From Circinella minor (taxonomy: Eukaryota; Mucoromycota; Mucoromycetes; Mucorales; Lichtheimiaceae): a stretch of DNA of 37,877 nt. Position numbers and translations under genes: made by a program. Below, piece after piece: positions 1 through 9,723 of the stretch; within the stretch, counting starts at the first letter, position 1; each line of letters begins with the position of its first letter. The notes beneath the pieces were generated by a model. It had not been told where the DNA came from and ran no database searches. It was given only the letters and a program-made list of their open reading frames with translations. The DNA lies in the NCBI GenBank assembly GCA_016758965.1, contig JAEPRB010000316.1, positions 1,679 through 39,555 on the forward strand. The letters are read 5' to 3'.

Positions 1-1414
1 AAAAAAAAAGAAAAAAAAGAAAAAGGTCAGTTGGTGCTTAATTTGATTTTATGTTATTATATCTCTTATATTTCATATACTTTTTTTTTTTTACTTATTT
101 AGCCTCTTTTTTTTTATTTTTATTTTTTATTTTTTATATAATTACCTGCGCTACCTGACCCTATTATATTATCACCTCGATCATCCAACATATCTTCTTC
201 GCTATCTCTGGCTTCTGCTTTCAAACCATCCTGAAGAATATCTTGAGCGGCCAGGTTTATGATATGAGCAATACATGGGATTCTGTTTTCTTTGCTATCA
301 AAAACATCACTTCCAAGCTCCAGTTCGAGTTCAGTGGCCATGGTCTTCATATTTGAGGCGTTATCAGCTGTTCAGAAAAATGAGTTTTCTTGAAGATTCC
401 AATGCTTAAGAACACGGATAAATGCAGCAGCCATGTTGACACCAGTATGTGATCCTTCTAACAATTCAAAGCCCAACACAATAGAACTTTGTTTCCAAGA
501 TTCGTCGATCCAATGTGCCGTTATACCAAGGAAAGAAACGCGTCATTCACTTGTCCATGCATTAACTGTATATGAGAATGACGGGATATCCATGAACAGC
601 TTACGAATACGATCTTCGTAACCACGATAAACCCTCAATATGTCGATAGGAATGGTGCTATCACTTGGAAGTTTGATATGGGCGAGAGAAGGCACAATTT
701 GTGCCATGTTTAACACTGCTTGGAAATGTGGATTTTCAGCAATAGTGTATGGCAAGGATGCTGTGGTAATAAATAATGCAAGCTTGTCACGGAATAATTG
801 TTGATCGAAACATTGTGGAACAAGTGGATTAGGAGCCAAGAAACGATCTAAACCTTGGGAAGGGAATGGTGTGTCCTTGAATGATTGTTCGTTGATACCA
901 TGTTTGATCAAATGATTTTTTAAACCTGTAGTTGTACCCTTTGGATCCTTAAAACGTTTTTTACAACTCGATTGTTGACATGTATAAAACTTGATTCCCT
1001 GGCGCATCTCGGTATCATACCATTGATACAACCAATGTTTTGCCCTCTTGTTACTTTGAATCAATTGAGTTTGATTAGCCTGGCTAGTATCACTTTCAGC
1101 ACCATCCATCTCGCCATCGGTTGACATATATGACATACTACGACTAATCGACATGAAACTACCTTGTCTAGAAATACGGGATGATACCTATGGAGCATAA
1201 TCAAGATACGGTAAGTATATAATTTATTACCGTTTTATTTGATCTTTCTTTGAATGATCCTTTTTATAAATTTTTCCTCATATTTCACATATTCACAATA
1301 TAATATTTTTATATATATTCAACTTACCGCACGATCACTCGAACTTTCATCATCGCTGTTATGGTTGGTTAATGTACGTTGAGTACCAGGAATAGAGAAT
1401 TGGTTTGGAAGCAT
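1..1414 (-). pseudogene. hAT transposase, 5' half (hAT-W), BED-type zinc finger
   Basis: Minus-strand gene running off the left edge. Exon 1 (1414-1328, 29 codons from ATG) splices in frame through a GT-AG intron (1188-1327) to exon 2 (1187-146). Exon 2 carries a BED-like zinc finger (Cys-Gln-Gln-Ser-Ser-Cys, then His-x4-His), a helical region (LPYTIAENPHFQAVLNMAQ), and hAT catalytic-domain motifs: NAWTS, FLGITAHWID, TADNASNM and IAHIINLAAQDIL. These match the hAT pattern seen again in hAT-Z in this window. Two in-frame TGA codons break it (543-545 and 372-374), but homology continues unshifted across both, so it is one gene with nonsense mutations. A donor at 145 opens a second intron; positions 25-60 match the 3' part of the same intron in hAT-Y. 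Expected role is cut-and-paste transposition; this copy cannot make full-length protein. Confidence 0.88.
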
Positions 1415-2107
1415 GATGTTAAAAAAGATAATAGAAAATGATTTTTTTTTATGTAGGTAAAAAAGAAAGATATGTCCATTTATTATTGAAAAATGGCAGT
1501 ATTTATATAATTTTTATTTGATATTAAATCCATAATAGTGATGTATATATAATGAAAATGACGTATGGAAAAGTATAAGAATATTTATTAATAGTGGAAA
1601 TAGACAAGAAGTGCTGGACTTTATTCTACAATAGGTAAGAACCAAAAAGGTATAGTTAAATGACATATATAATAAAGAGGTATCTAAAAAAGGAATAAAC
1701 ATGGACTCCGGTATTTTTTTTTAATAATAAAACGATAAACATAAAATTTATGGTAACTTGTATATATAATATAAAGGCATATATTATAGAAGGGGTAAAA
1801 ATCAAATAAATCATTGTTTTTCTTTTGAACGAGTTTATCATAAAAATCTTCATTTTATCAAGTTTTTTTTTATATTTGTTTTTAAGGCAATTTAATATAG
1901 CTATGGCAAGTAACTGTTAATACGCTTACAACATTAGATGATGCATGAATATACAACTTTTGTTATGCATACTTCTTGAAATATAATTGCAGTCAATGAC
2001 GTTGAATCATAATAAAAAAAAAGTGATTGTAATTATTAATGGAATATATTACATCATAGATATTAATAACGGCAACAATCATTGTTCAATAATGTTGGAG
2101 AAGTATA
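1415..2107. other. AT-rich sequence between hAT-W and the large mariner
   Basis: About 690 bases of AT-rich sequence upstream of the hAT-W start codon. It probably holds the hAT-W promoter and 5' terminal region. Short ORFs here are hydrophobic low-complexity readings of AT-rich DNA with no recognisable domain. No clear TIR of hAT-W was found. Confidence 0.4.
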
Positions 2108-2317
2108 CAGGATTTTTCCTAATGATTGGCGGGGCTTTTTTTCCCATGATGGCGGGGCCTTTTTTTCATTTTGGCGTTGGGGGTCTTTTTTGATTGACGG
2201 TGTAATTTTCATGATTGGCAGAAGTGGAAATTTACAATGGCGCTTGTAATTTTAGGCTGATGGCAGAATTACGAATTTCATGGCGGTTGGGAACTGTGAT
2301 TGTGGTCCCTTATTAAA
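2108..2317 (+). repeat. Left 210-bp terminal inverted repeat of the large mariner
   Basis: Pairs with 9512-9721. It is GC-richer than its surroundings and contains spaced variants of a TGATTGGCGGGG-like motif: 2122-2134, 2146-2158, 2171-2183, 2191-2200, 2211-2220 and 2258-2265. These may be binding sites for the transposase or the accessory HTH proteins. The TA target duplication lies at 2106-2107. Confidence 0.92.
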
Positions 2318-2384
2318 ACTATTTTCTGTAGCTTTCGTATTATTTTTATATTGTAAACTTTACAATTTATTAAAAAAAGCATAT

Positions 2385-2590
2385 TTAAATATGAAAAAAA
2401 AAATATGAAAAAAAAAATGATATGAAGATAAAGATAAAAAAAATATAAGACAAAGAAAATATAAAGGTAAAAATGAAAGAAATATAAAGATGAAAATAAT
2501 ATAAAGATGAAAATAATATAAAGATGAAAGGAATATAAAGATGAAAGAATTATAAATATGAAAGAAATATAAAGATATAAATATAAAAAA
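2385..2590. repeat. AT-rich minisatellite, GATGAAA-AATATAAA unit
   Basis: Tandem degenerate copies of a roughly 17-base unit (ATATAAAGATGAAAATA) between the left transposase stop codon and the left TIR. It probably lies in the 3' untranslated/spacer region. The minus-strand phenylalanine-rich ORF over it is a low-complexity shadow. Confidence 0.7.
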
Positions 2591-2595
2591 AAGAG

Positions 2596-4133
2596 TTACA
2601 ACATCTTCTCTGCGTTGATACAGCGAGGGACAAAAGAAAGAGAGTGTCTGATCCAACCCTGACAATCTTGAGTAGTGATCTGGTTAGCAGAATCAATGAT
2701 TCTTGGCAACAAAGTATCATCCGTAGTCAACAAATGGCGTTTGACGCCAGCCTTCAGCTTTGACCAAAATTCTTCGATCGGGTTGAGAAAAGGTGAATAT
2801 GGAGGAAGGTATAATATTTCAAACCCTTGTTTTTTTACTGCCTCTCTCACTTCGGGTGTCTTGTGGATGGCTGCATTATCCATGACTAATATTCTTCCAT
2901 CCATGCCATTTTCCTTCAGAACTCCCATAAGCACCTCCAGGAAGTCGATATAGTGCTCTGCGCGCGTACCAATTTTACCCACAACTTTTTCTTCACCACT
3001 GCCGAGTTTCCGTTTCTTGGAGCCGACAACTGCTTGTGGTCTTCTTAGACTCAGGTTGACAATGCCTTCACCAGTAATACCACCTATGATGGTCATGTTA
3101 ACACCACGCGATTTCGAAACCAAAGCCTTGGCAGGAGTACCTCGTTTCGAGCGACCAAAGTTACGCTTGATATACATGTTGAATCCAGCTTCATCGATAA
3201 AGATGCACTTGTAATAATCGATGCCGCTAGATTCAAATGCATGTGCCCAGTTCATACGTGCGGCAATTGTTTCGTCAGAGTTGCGGTACTCAGAGATTCA
3301 TTCCAGTTTCTTCATGGTTAGACCGCATTTGCTAACCAGATGCTTTTGGAGTCCACTTTGGGTGATGCTGATCTTGAATTTTTCAGCAAGTGTTTGCTGT
3401 GCTTCTTTTAAGGTCGCATCTGATTTGGTGTCATAGTACGCCTGTAGGAATGCCGTATGTATCGGTTGCAAAGTTGGTGATGGGCTGGGAGACTTTCCCA
3501 TTGTACTAGGAAGGTATGGTTCGCCATCAACAAATCGCTTCCAGTATCGCTGTGCAGTCCTCTCGGGTATCATAAGGTCGCGTCCAGCTTCTGCAGCATT
3601 TAAAGTGATATTTTGAATCCGGTCGATCAATTGGATGATTTCTGGATCACGATACACTTGATGAGCGCCTATATAATTTATGAGTTCAAAGTTAGACAAA
3701 AAAAACTGGAGATTTGATAATATTAGATAACGTACGCTTTGGAACAATAGCAGTTTCTTGTTGAGGGTTCTTGCGAGGTCTTCCTCTGGCTTTTTTCATA
3801 GGCGCTGTTACATCTTGACCGGGTACAGTGGTAGTTGAAGGGATGGAGTTTTGAGAATCCATTGATTCGAGTGTGGATGTTTGCTATAATTATCAACCAT
3901 GAGTTATTAAGAATAATCGGAATACAAGTCAAATTTGGAATACAAAACCATACTTCATCAAATGCCTTTGGTGTATTTTTTATTTTTTTCATGGATACAA
4001 GAGATTGAACACCACCAGTGAAGTTGTGGCACTCATTGGATACAATTTCATATATATCATCCACTTCCATCTCGTCTTCGTGCATATCAACGTCGGTATC
4101 ATAAGGCAGGATTAAACTTTTAATAGATAACAT
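2596..4133 (-). pseudogene. Left mariner transposase (AT-hook, HTH, DD34E), one in-frame TGA
   Basis: Three-exon minus-strand gene: 4133-3954, 3883-3736 and 3668-2596, with GT-AG introns of 70 and 67 nt. The phases join exactly into 467 codons including the terminal stop. Exon 1 is acidic. Exon 2 carries an AT-hook (KARGRPRKNP). Exon 3 begins with a helix-turn-helix region (RTAQRYWKRF), then an RNase H-fold DDE domain: FIDEAGFN (first Asp), VMDNAAIHK (second Asp) and NPIEEFWSKLK (Glu, 34 residues after the second Asp). A single TGA at 3298-3300 sits between KKLE and ISEYR, where related proteins commonly have Arg, so a CGA-to-TGA change is the simple explanation. Otherwise the frame is open. 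A TATAAAAGC box lies upstream (4184-4192). It would cut and join the element ends at TA sites. Confidence 0.9.
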
Positions 4134-4183
4134 GATTATAGATAATTGAAAAAAAATGAATAGAAATGTGGATAAACAGGTCT

Positions 4184-4192
4184 GCTTTTATA
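4184..4192 (-). promoter_or_regulatory. TATA box of the left transposase
   Basis: TATAAAAGC read on the minus strand, about 50 nt before the ATG at 4133. The same nonamer stands before two plus-strand genes of this element (7734-7742 and 8541-8549), in the extended context AAAAAGTATAAAAGCA shared with the right transposase promoter. Confidence 0.6.
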
Positions 4193-4501
4193 CTTTTTAT
4201 TTTTCATAATGTTTAAGTTGGTTACACAGGATATTCGGGTGAATAAGAGTGATGTACTGATTTTCCTAGCTATTTGTTAGCGCACAGACAATTAGGACCA
4301 TATAGATTATCCTAATTATTTTTTTTTACCACACACAAAAAAACAGGTAGACACATACACACCAATTTATATAATATACTCTATTTCTTAAATCAATTTT
4401 TTATAAAGAGTTCATAAAAAGTATTATAACACTGTTAAACAAAATAAATATTTGAAAGAAACAACCAATTAACAAAAGAAACTTTATTGATAATAAAACA
4501 G

Positions 4502-5080
4502 CTATTGCTGTAAAGCAGCTGCCAAAACGTTATTATCAATTTTACTAATCATGCTACTCTGGCGAGGGGCACGAGGTTGTGATCGGGGCCGTGGAGGTGG
4601 TGGTGGCATTTGTGGTCTATAGGTCCTGATCAGTTTTGCAGCCGTTGTTTTTGGCATTCCTACGATTGCACCAGCTTCATCGGCACGAAGTCCTTCATAA
4701 AAGTGAGCCCTCAAAACAACAACCACATCTTCTTGAGTATAGTTACGGCGTCCTCTTCTGTTTTGTTGTCGCCTTATTGGTTGTGGTGGCGGCAGCGATG
4801 ACGACGACGATGATGATGATGATACTGATGATGGTGAGAATGAGGATGCTGATGATGCCGATGGTGACGGTGATGGTGACGGTGACGGTGATGGTGATGG
4901 TGATGGTGACAGTTCCTCCCCATAATAGCTGAACGGAAGGGCCTTGCTCAATTCATCAGTGTTGTAAACATTATGTTCGACTTCCATTTCAGTGTCTTCA
5001 ACTTGCATTTCAGTGTCTTCGAATATCGACAGATCTTCATCGTGTTCTTTTGGCATATTCATTGACAAATTATCAGACAT
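4502..5080 (-). CDS. Accessory HTH protein A of the large mariner
   Basis: Intact 192-aa single-exon gene. The N-terminal third is acidic (residues 1-50). Then come a Ser-Pro repeat (about 57-73) and a Ser-rich run encoded by GAT/GGT-type triplet repeats, which are probably length-variable. A basic segment (RRQQNRRGRRNYTQ, about 103-117) leads into a predicted helix-turn-helix (about 117-155; AGAIVGMPKTTAAKLIRTY), followed by a Pro/Arg-rich tail. The HTH aligns by eye with that of the plus-strand gene at 7100-7583 (both start Y-T-Q/T), so the two may be paralogues. It lies upstream of the left transposase on the same strand, with its own TATTTAAGC box at 5122-5130. A DNA-binding regulator or TIR-binding subunit is plausible; no catalytic residues are seen. 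Confidence 0.75.
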   Translation of the reverse strand: MSDNLSMNMPKEHDEDLSIFEDTEMQVEDTEMEVEHNVYNTDELSKALPFSYYGEELSPSPSPSPSPSPSPSPSASSASSFSPSSVSSSSSSSSSLPPPQPIRRQQNRRGRRNYTQEDVVVVLRAHFYEGLRADEAGAIVGMPKTTAAKLIRTYRPQMPPPPPRPRSQPRAPRQSSMISKIDNNVLAAALQQ

Positions 5081-5121
5081 TTTTTATGTAGTTTATTAAA
5101 AACAACGCGATCGCGAGTACA

Positions 5122-5130
5122 GCTTAAATA
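5122..5130 (-). promoter_or_regulatory. TATA-like box of accessory gene A
   Basis: TATTTAAGC on the minus strand, about 42 nt before the ATG at 5080. It is a variant of the TATAAAAGC box used by other genes of the element. A GCGATCGC palindrome lies just downstream. Confidence 0.45.
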
Positions 5131-5259
5131 CTTTTTTTGACACACTTATCCTGGGTACGTCACAAATACCGCAAAGTTACATATAATGAATGCTCAAAAA
5201 TTATATACATAGATACCATATATAGGATGTGTATACAGGAAAAAAAATACAATCGAAAC

Positions 5260-6167
5260 CGGTTACACTGGGCAAGACAAAATAATATATCTTACAAAAG
5301 TATACAAGGAAGGAATATAGCATAATATAGCAAAGCAAATTCAAGTGGAGAACTCTTTTTGTTAAGAAAAAACACATAATGGAGATATACATTAAATCTT
5401 CAAAAAGGTTACACTGGACAGGACAGGACAGGACAAGACAAACGCCGATACCCAGTTCCATTCCGCTTTTGTTAGGAAAATAGTGGAATGGAATAGAGTC
5501 TCTCATGCAAAGTACCTTACAAAAGTACACAAGGAAGAAATATAGCAAAGCAAATTCAATTGGAGAATATTTTTTTTTTCTAAAAAAAAATTACATAATG
5601 CACCTGCATAATGGAGATATACATCAAATCTTCAAGAAGGTTACACTGGACAGGACAGGACAGGACAAGACAAACGCCGATACCCAATTCCATTCCGGTA
5701 TTATTTATTCCATCCCACTATTTTCCTAACAAAAGCGGAATGGAACTGGGTATCGGCGTTTGTCTTGTCCTGTCCTGTCCAGTGTAACCTTCTTGAAGAT
5801 TTGATGTATATCTCCATTATGCAGGTGCATTATGTAATTTTTTTTAGAAAAAAAAAATATTCTCTAATTGAATTTGCTTTGCTATATTTCTTCCTTGTGT
5901 ACTTTTGTAAGGTACTTTGCATGAGAGACTCTATTCCATTCCACTATTTTCCTAACAAAAGCGGAATGGAACTGGGTATCGGCGTTTGTCTTGTCCTGTC
6001 CTGTCCTGTCCAGTGTAACCTTCTTGAAGATTTAATGTATATCTCCATTATGTGTTTTTTCTTAACAAAAAAAGTTCTCCACTTGAATTTGCTTTGCTAT
6101 ATTATGCTATATTCCTTCCTTGTATACTTTTGTAAGATATATTATTTTGTCTTGCCCAGTGTAACCG
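5260..6167. repeat. Central 0.9-kb foldback palindrome
   Basis: The arms 5260-5698 and 5736-6167 are nearly perfect inverted copies around a roughly 37-nt loop. The outer ends read CGGTTACACTGGGCAAGAC and its complement. Each arm also holds tandem subunits that restart with GGTTACACTGG (5261, about 5406, about 5640) and (GGACA)n runs, so the palindrome is built of repeated units. It carries no coding potential of its own; ORFs on both strands here are mirror images of each other. It sits at the junction of the two halves of the large mariner. No convincing target duplication was found, so it could be a nested foldback/MITE or the fusion point of the two halves. Confidence 0.88.
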
Positions 6168-6364
6168 AAATACATGTGTAATAGTACGGCTTTATTATGT
6201 ACCTTTTAACGTACTTTGTATAAGGAATCTTCCCGATATAAATTATGAGTATATATCTTCTCTATTTTTATATATATTATCTATTTGCACGTTTATTACA
6301 GACATCATGTATCTGTTTTTTCTTATTATTTTATTTCATTGTATCACTGTATATGTTATTGAAC

Positions 6365-6842
6365 ATGGAAAGCTTAGCTCTTACTCATAAAGAAATACGT
6401 GAAACTGTCAAAGTCACTGAAGGAGAAGATCCATTCATTGGTACGTTTGTGTAATATTTTTTTATTTTTAGAATATTACTCTAATATTTTAATAGAAGAA
6501 TTTATTAGAACACTGGATTCCATGCGGCAGGGAAAACATTATGAACCAGTTGATGAGCTTCCTGTTGTCAAAGAAATTCAAAAGATTATGGAGCATATAG
6601 AGCACCTTCAAAAAGAAGTTATAAGGTTAAATGAAAATAAAAGACAGGTACAAACAAAATGGGACAAAGAGGATAAGGAAATCAAGGAGGCAATAAAACA
6701 ATGTGCAATTGAAAGAAAAGGCTATGGTAGAACTGTGGTTCCAGCATCTACAATGCATCGATGGGTGCAGGAGTACATAAAAACCCAGGAAGGGCAAAAG
6801 GCACTGAAACAAAATCATGCTATGGCTATAGTTAAAAATTAA
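6365..6842 (+). CDS. Accessory protein B, coiled coil plus possible HTH
   Basis: Two exons, 6365-6440 and 6496-6842, joined by a 55-nt GT-AG intron. The split codon is restored exactly and gives 140 aa. The middle (about residues 50-95) is a charged heptad-like coiled coil (IMEHIEHLQKEVIRLNENK). The C-terminal part contains ASTMHRWVQEYIKTQ, which looks like a recognition helix. A longer unspliced ORF starting at 6399 reads through the intron and is less likely. Function is unknown; being in the element beside other HTH genes suggests an oligomeric DNA-binding partner. Confidence 0.7.
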
Positions 6843-7099
6843 ATATCTATCTCTCCCGTTATAATTGTTTTCACTGCCTTTTTACTTTTTTCTTGTAAAT
6901 ATTTTTTTTTCAATCATTACATATATCGGATAAGACAATACAAAAGACTATACAATATTTGTACCACAAAGAAATAACCATTACTTATTGCTACTGGTCA
7001 ATATATCTTCCATTAAAAAAAAATTGAGCAATTTATATTCCGAGAAGTTTATTTAAACAACACAGACTCGCGTCTTATTACATTTTGTACATCTTTATC

Positions 7100-7583
7100 A
7101 TGAACTATACACAAGTCAATGTTTCAAATTCAACAAACCCTGCTTCCTTTGGGATGGGATTTGAAAATCCAGATTTCCTACATCCTGACATGCTATACCA
7201 AATGTCTCAAGGCGCATTGGATCCAATGGTTTTTAGTAAGTTCATACAATTTATGATTATGAAATAATAGTATATATTTTTTGGCTGTATAATTACTTAT
7301 GAAAAAGAAATGCTTTTATTTAGACCATTTGATCCAAAGTCAAGAGTCCCAAAGTCTCATGTCCCCTCTCCAGGCTGATGTTGTGTCAACAAGAAAATAC
7401 ACAACACAGCAGGAGAGAGAGCTAGTCATCTGGTTGTATTTCGATAGCCCTATACGAACAACAATTCGTGAAGTGGCTATCCTCACCAATATAACAAAAT
7501 CTTCGGTGGGGTTATACACGCAACGTGAAAAACAACGAAGAGTTTCCCTAGGTTTACCTGTCTTCACAAATAAAATGTTTTAA
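7100..7583 (+). CDS. Accessory HTH protein C
   Basis: Two exons, 7100-7235 and 7324-7583, with an 88-nt GT-AG intron. The joined frame gives 131 aa. The N-terminal part is Asn/Met/Phe-rich without a known domain. The C-terminal half (about residues 70-118) is HTH-like: RKYTTQQERELVIWLYF, then REVAILTNITKSSVGLYTQR. It aligns by eye with the HTH of protein A on the opposite side of the element. A TATTTAAAC box lies at 7050-7058. It probably binds DNA; the target is not known. Confidence 0.7.
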
Positions 7584-7733
7584 AAAATAATGGCTAGATT
7601 AATTTGTTTTAATTGTGGATAAGTGATAATATATATAATATATGAACGTGTGGGACTTGTTTGAATTGTGGATGAATGATAATATGTTGACAAGTGGAGT
7701 TTGTAGCACAATTTGGCTCAGATCATATAAATA

Positions 7734-7742
7734 TATAAAAGC
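7734..7742 (+). promoter_or_regulatory. TATA box of accessory gene D
   Basis: TATAAAAGC, 63 nt before the ATG at 7797. Same nonamer as at 4184-4192 (minus strand) and 8541-8549. Confidence 0.55.
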
Positions 7743-7796
7743 GGGATTTGGACATAGCCAAGACAACTTCTTTCTTACTTTTTTTTAAAAAAATAA

Positions 7797-8261
7797 ATGC
7801 CATACTTATACTCCCGCATACATTTTATTATTGCCGCTCTACAAATTAAAGGTGTGTTCTATCCATATCGCTGTTTTTCTATTTTTTAACAATGAATTTT
7901 GCTTATAGACCGTGCTCAAGATGATCCTTTTGGATATGGATTATTGCTTCATCGCAACCGGTTTCTTATATATGATCTAGAAGCATGGGAGCTCTATGAT
8001 GAAATTCACCGCCGGCAACGGGTCAAACTGCCTGTGAGGATGAAACAACAAATAGCTCAAATATATTTCAAAGAACGTATCCCAAAGATTAATATTGCTA
8101 CAAAGCTCAACGTATCAAGAAGAGCTGTTTGTCGAGTTTTAGCCGAGTGGAATGAAATTGGCCGGGCCTTTCATCTTCTGGAAAACCGCTTGTGGATTAA
8201 TGGTTGCAATGCTAATGAAGAAATATATATTAGTTTAAAGTGTCTACTGGATCTTTTATAA
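7797..8261 (+). CDS. Accessory HTH protein D
   Basis: Exon 1 (7797-7851) and exon 2 (7909-8261) are separated by a 57-nt GT-AG intron. The joined frame is 135 aa, beginning MPYLYSRIHF. Residues about 68-108 form a likely HTH: KQQIAQIYFKERIPKINIA, then NVSRRAVCRVLAEW, resembling the HTH of Tc1/paired-type DNA-binding domains. No DDE residues are present. A separate HTH-only gene beside a DDE-only gene (the right transposase) hints that binding and catalysis could be split between proteins; this is inference. Confidence 0.72.
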
Positions 8262-8540
8262 ACTTGTATCAATTGTCCCTACTTAATTTATATTTATACA
8301 CCTTTTTTTAAAACTACTTTTGTATTAAAACCGACTTTCATAATAAAATATAAGTAAAAGCTGTTAGCAGTTTCGCAAAAAAAAAAAAGAAACCACTTTT
8401 TAATATTCTCTTCTTGATACATCTTGTGAATTGGATATAAAAAACATGATGTGATTAGAAGATTAACGGCGAACAATCCTATGTTTGATTATGCTGCCTT
8501 TAAAAAAAATTGCTGTCCAGTCTAGTGTAATCATAAAAAG

Positions 8541-8549
8541 TATAAAAGC
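8541..8549 (+). promoter_or_regulatory. TATA box of the right transposase
   Basis: TATAAAAGC, 69 nt before the ATG at 8610, in the context AAAAAGTATAAAAGCA that also precedes the left transposase on the other strand. Confidence 0.6.
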
Positions 8550-8609
8550 AAACACCTCTCTACTTCAACTTATACTCCCGTTTTTGTTCATTTTCAATTA
8601 ATTATAATT

Positions 8610-9393
8610 ATGTTGCAAACTCAAAATTTACACATTACATCTAACGAGTGTCAAGTCTCTCCCAGTGAGAGAGAATCTCCTCGGGCATTGATGAGATACA
8701 TAAAGAATATTGCACAGGTATTTAACGAAGCTTGGCTAGTGTATCATTTATTTTTTATTAATTGTATATTCAATAATACAGAACAATATCTTTTCATCGA
8801 TGATGGTCGCTCTTCCACCGTCCACATCGGCTGTTACCATGTCTGAGTCTGGTAATATTGACTACTACAAGAGTGTATTTGTTGATGAAGCTTGTCTTAC
8901 TTGCTATCGCTCCAAATGCCGTGGTGTTAACATCACAATTTTGGGTGCTCTCACTGGTGATGGTGTTGTTAATCTGAGTTTTATAAGACCACAAAAAGAT
9001 GTGGCATCAAAGAAATCTAAATTTCGCGGTAGTGATTTTGTTGAATTTTTGGAGGCACTATTGAAGTTTCTCAAGGAAACTGGAAAGGGCGGAAGATATT
9101 TGGTCATGGATAACGCAGCCGCCCATAGAACACAAAAGGTTAAGGATATTGTTGACAAAGAGGGCTTTCATATACACTACCTTCCCTATCATTCATCCTT
9201 CTTAAACCCCATAGAAGGACTCTGGTCTAAGCTGAAAGCCGATGTGAAGCGCAACTTCAAGAAATCGGAAGATACTTTATTACCAATAATAATTAACTCT
9301 GCTAATCAAGTCACTGCTCAAGATTGCCAGGATTGGATCAGACACTCTCTTTCGTTTGTCCCTCACTGTATCGATGGAGAGAAAATGCTGTAG
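8610..9393 (+). CDS. Right mariner transposase, DDE-only short form
   Basis: Homologue of the left transposase on the opposite strand. Exon 1 (8610-8729, 40 codons) carries the shared SNEC...FNE segment. The best frame continues at 8782 after a 52-nt intron that would use a GC donor and CAG acceptor; the left gene has GT at the same site. Exon 2 (8782-9393) keeps the DDE domain: VFVDEA, VMDNAAAH and NPIEGLWSKLK, with the same 34-residue spacing. It lacks the AT-hook and HTH, and has a roughly 20-residue deletion after the first Asp. The frame is otherwise open for about 243 aa. It may be a decaying copy, a regulator, or a catalytic subunit that relies on the HTH proteins. The C-terminus (RHSLSFVP-CI-EKML) is highly similar to the left copy. 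Confidence 0.75.
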
Positions 9394-9511
9394 TTGTTTT
9401 ATCTTCTAATTTTTTCTTTTTGTATATTTAAATATGTTTCTTTAATAAATTATAAAATTTACAACATAAAAAGAAAAAGAAACTACTTTCTGTTTTGTTA
9501 GAAAATATGCC

Positions 9512-9721
9512 TTTAATAAGGGATTACAATCACATTTCCCAACTGCCATGAAATTCGTAATTCTGCCATCAGCCTAAAATTACAAGCGCCATTGTAAATT
9601 TCCACTTCTGCCAATCATGAAAATTACACCGTCAATCAAAAAAGACCCCCAACGCCAAAATGAAAAAAAGGCCCCGCCATCATGGGAAAAAAAGCCCCGC
9701 CAATCATTAGGAAAAATCCTG
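9512..9721 (-). repeat. Right 210-bp terminal inverted repeat of the large mariner
   Basis: Inverted copy of 2108-2317. By eye it differs at about four positions near the inner end, three of them transitions. It ends GGAAAAATCCTG and is followed by TA at 9722-9723. Confidence 0.92.
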
Positions 9722-9723
9722 TA

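Larger units (their letters stand above)
2108..9721. mobile_element. 7.6-kb multigene mariner/Tc1-superfamily element
   Basis: The element is bounded by near-identical 210-bp inverted repeats (2108-2317 and 9512-9721) that begin CAGGATTTTTCC and are flanked by TA (2106-2107 and 9722-9723), the target duplication of the mariner/Tc1 superfamily. It contains two homologous DD34E transposase genes pointing outward, one per end. Between them lie one accessory gene on the minus strand, three on the plus strand, and a central foldback repeat. Typical mariner/Tc1 elements are 1-2 kb with one gene, so size, symmetry and gene number are all unusual. About 206 of 210 TIR positions match by eye, which suggests the whole unit moved recently. 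It may have arisen by head-to-head joining of two related elements, but the internal genes of the halves differ. Confidence 0.85.

Noticed and set aside
543..545. TGA read as an amino acid (altered genetic code), because several element genes have in-frame TGA
   Set aside because: TAG and TAA occur equally inside other broken frames, and TGA also ends intact-looking ORFs here; nonsense mutation is simpler.
1987..2193. Short ORF ending inside the left TIR
   Set aside because: Crosses the transposon boundary at 2108; no domain; not conserved at the right TIR.
4610..4932. Plus-strand ORFs with Met/Val runs
   Set aside because: Antisense of the Ser-Pro/Ser-rich repeat in accessory protein A.
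5400..5430. GGACA repeats as a possible CRISPR-like or telomeric array
   Set aside because: Units of five bases with no spacers, present only three to four times within a larger inverted repeat.
5201..6181. Several ORFs on both strands with the same residues (for example LYFFLVYFCKV)
   Set aside because: They are mirror readings of the two arms of the palindrome, not genes.
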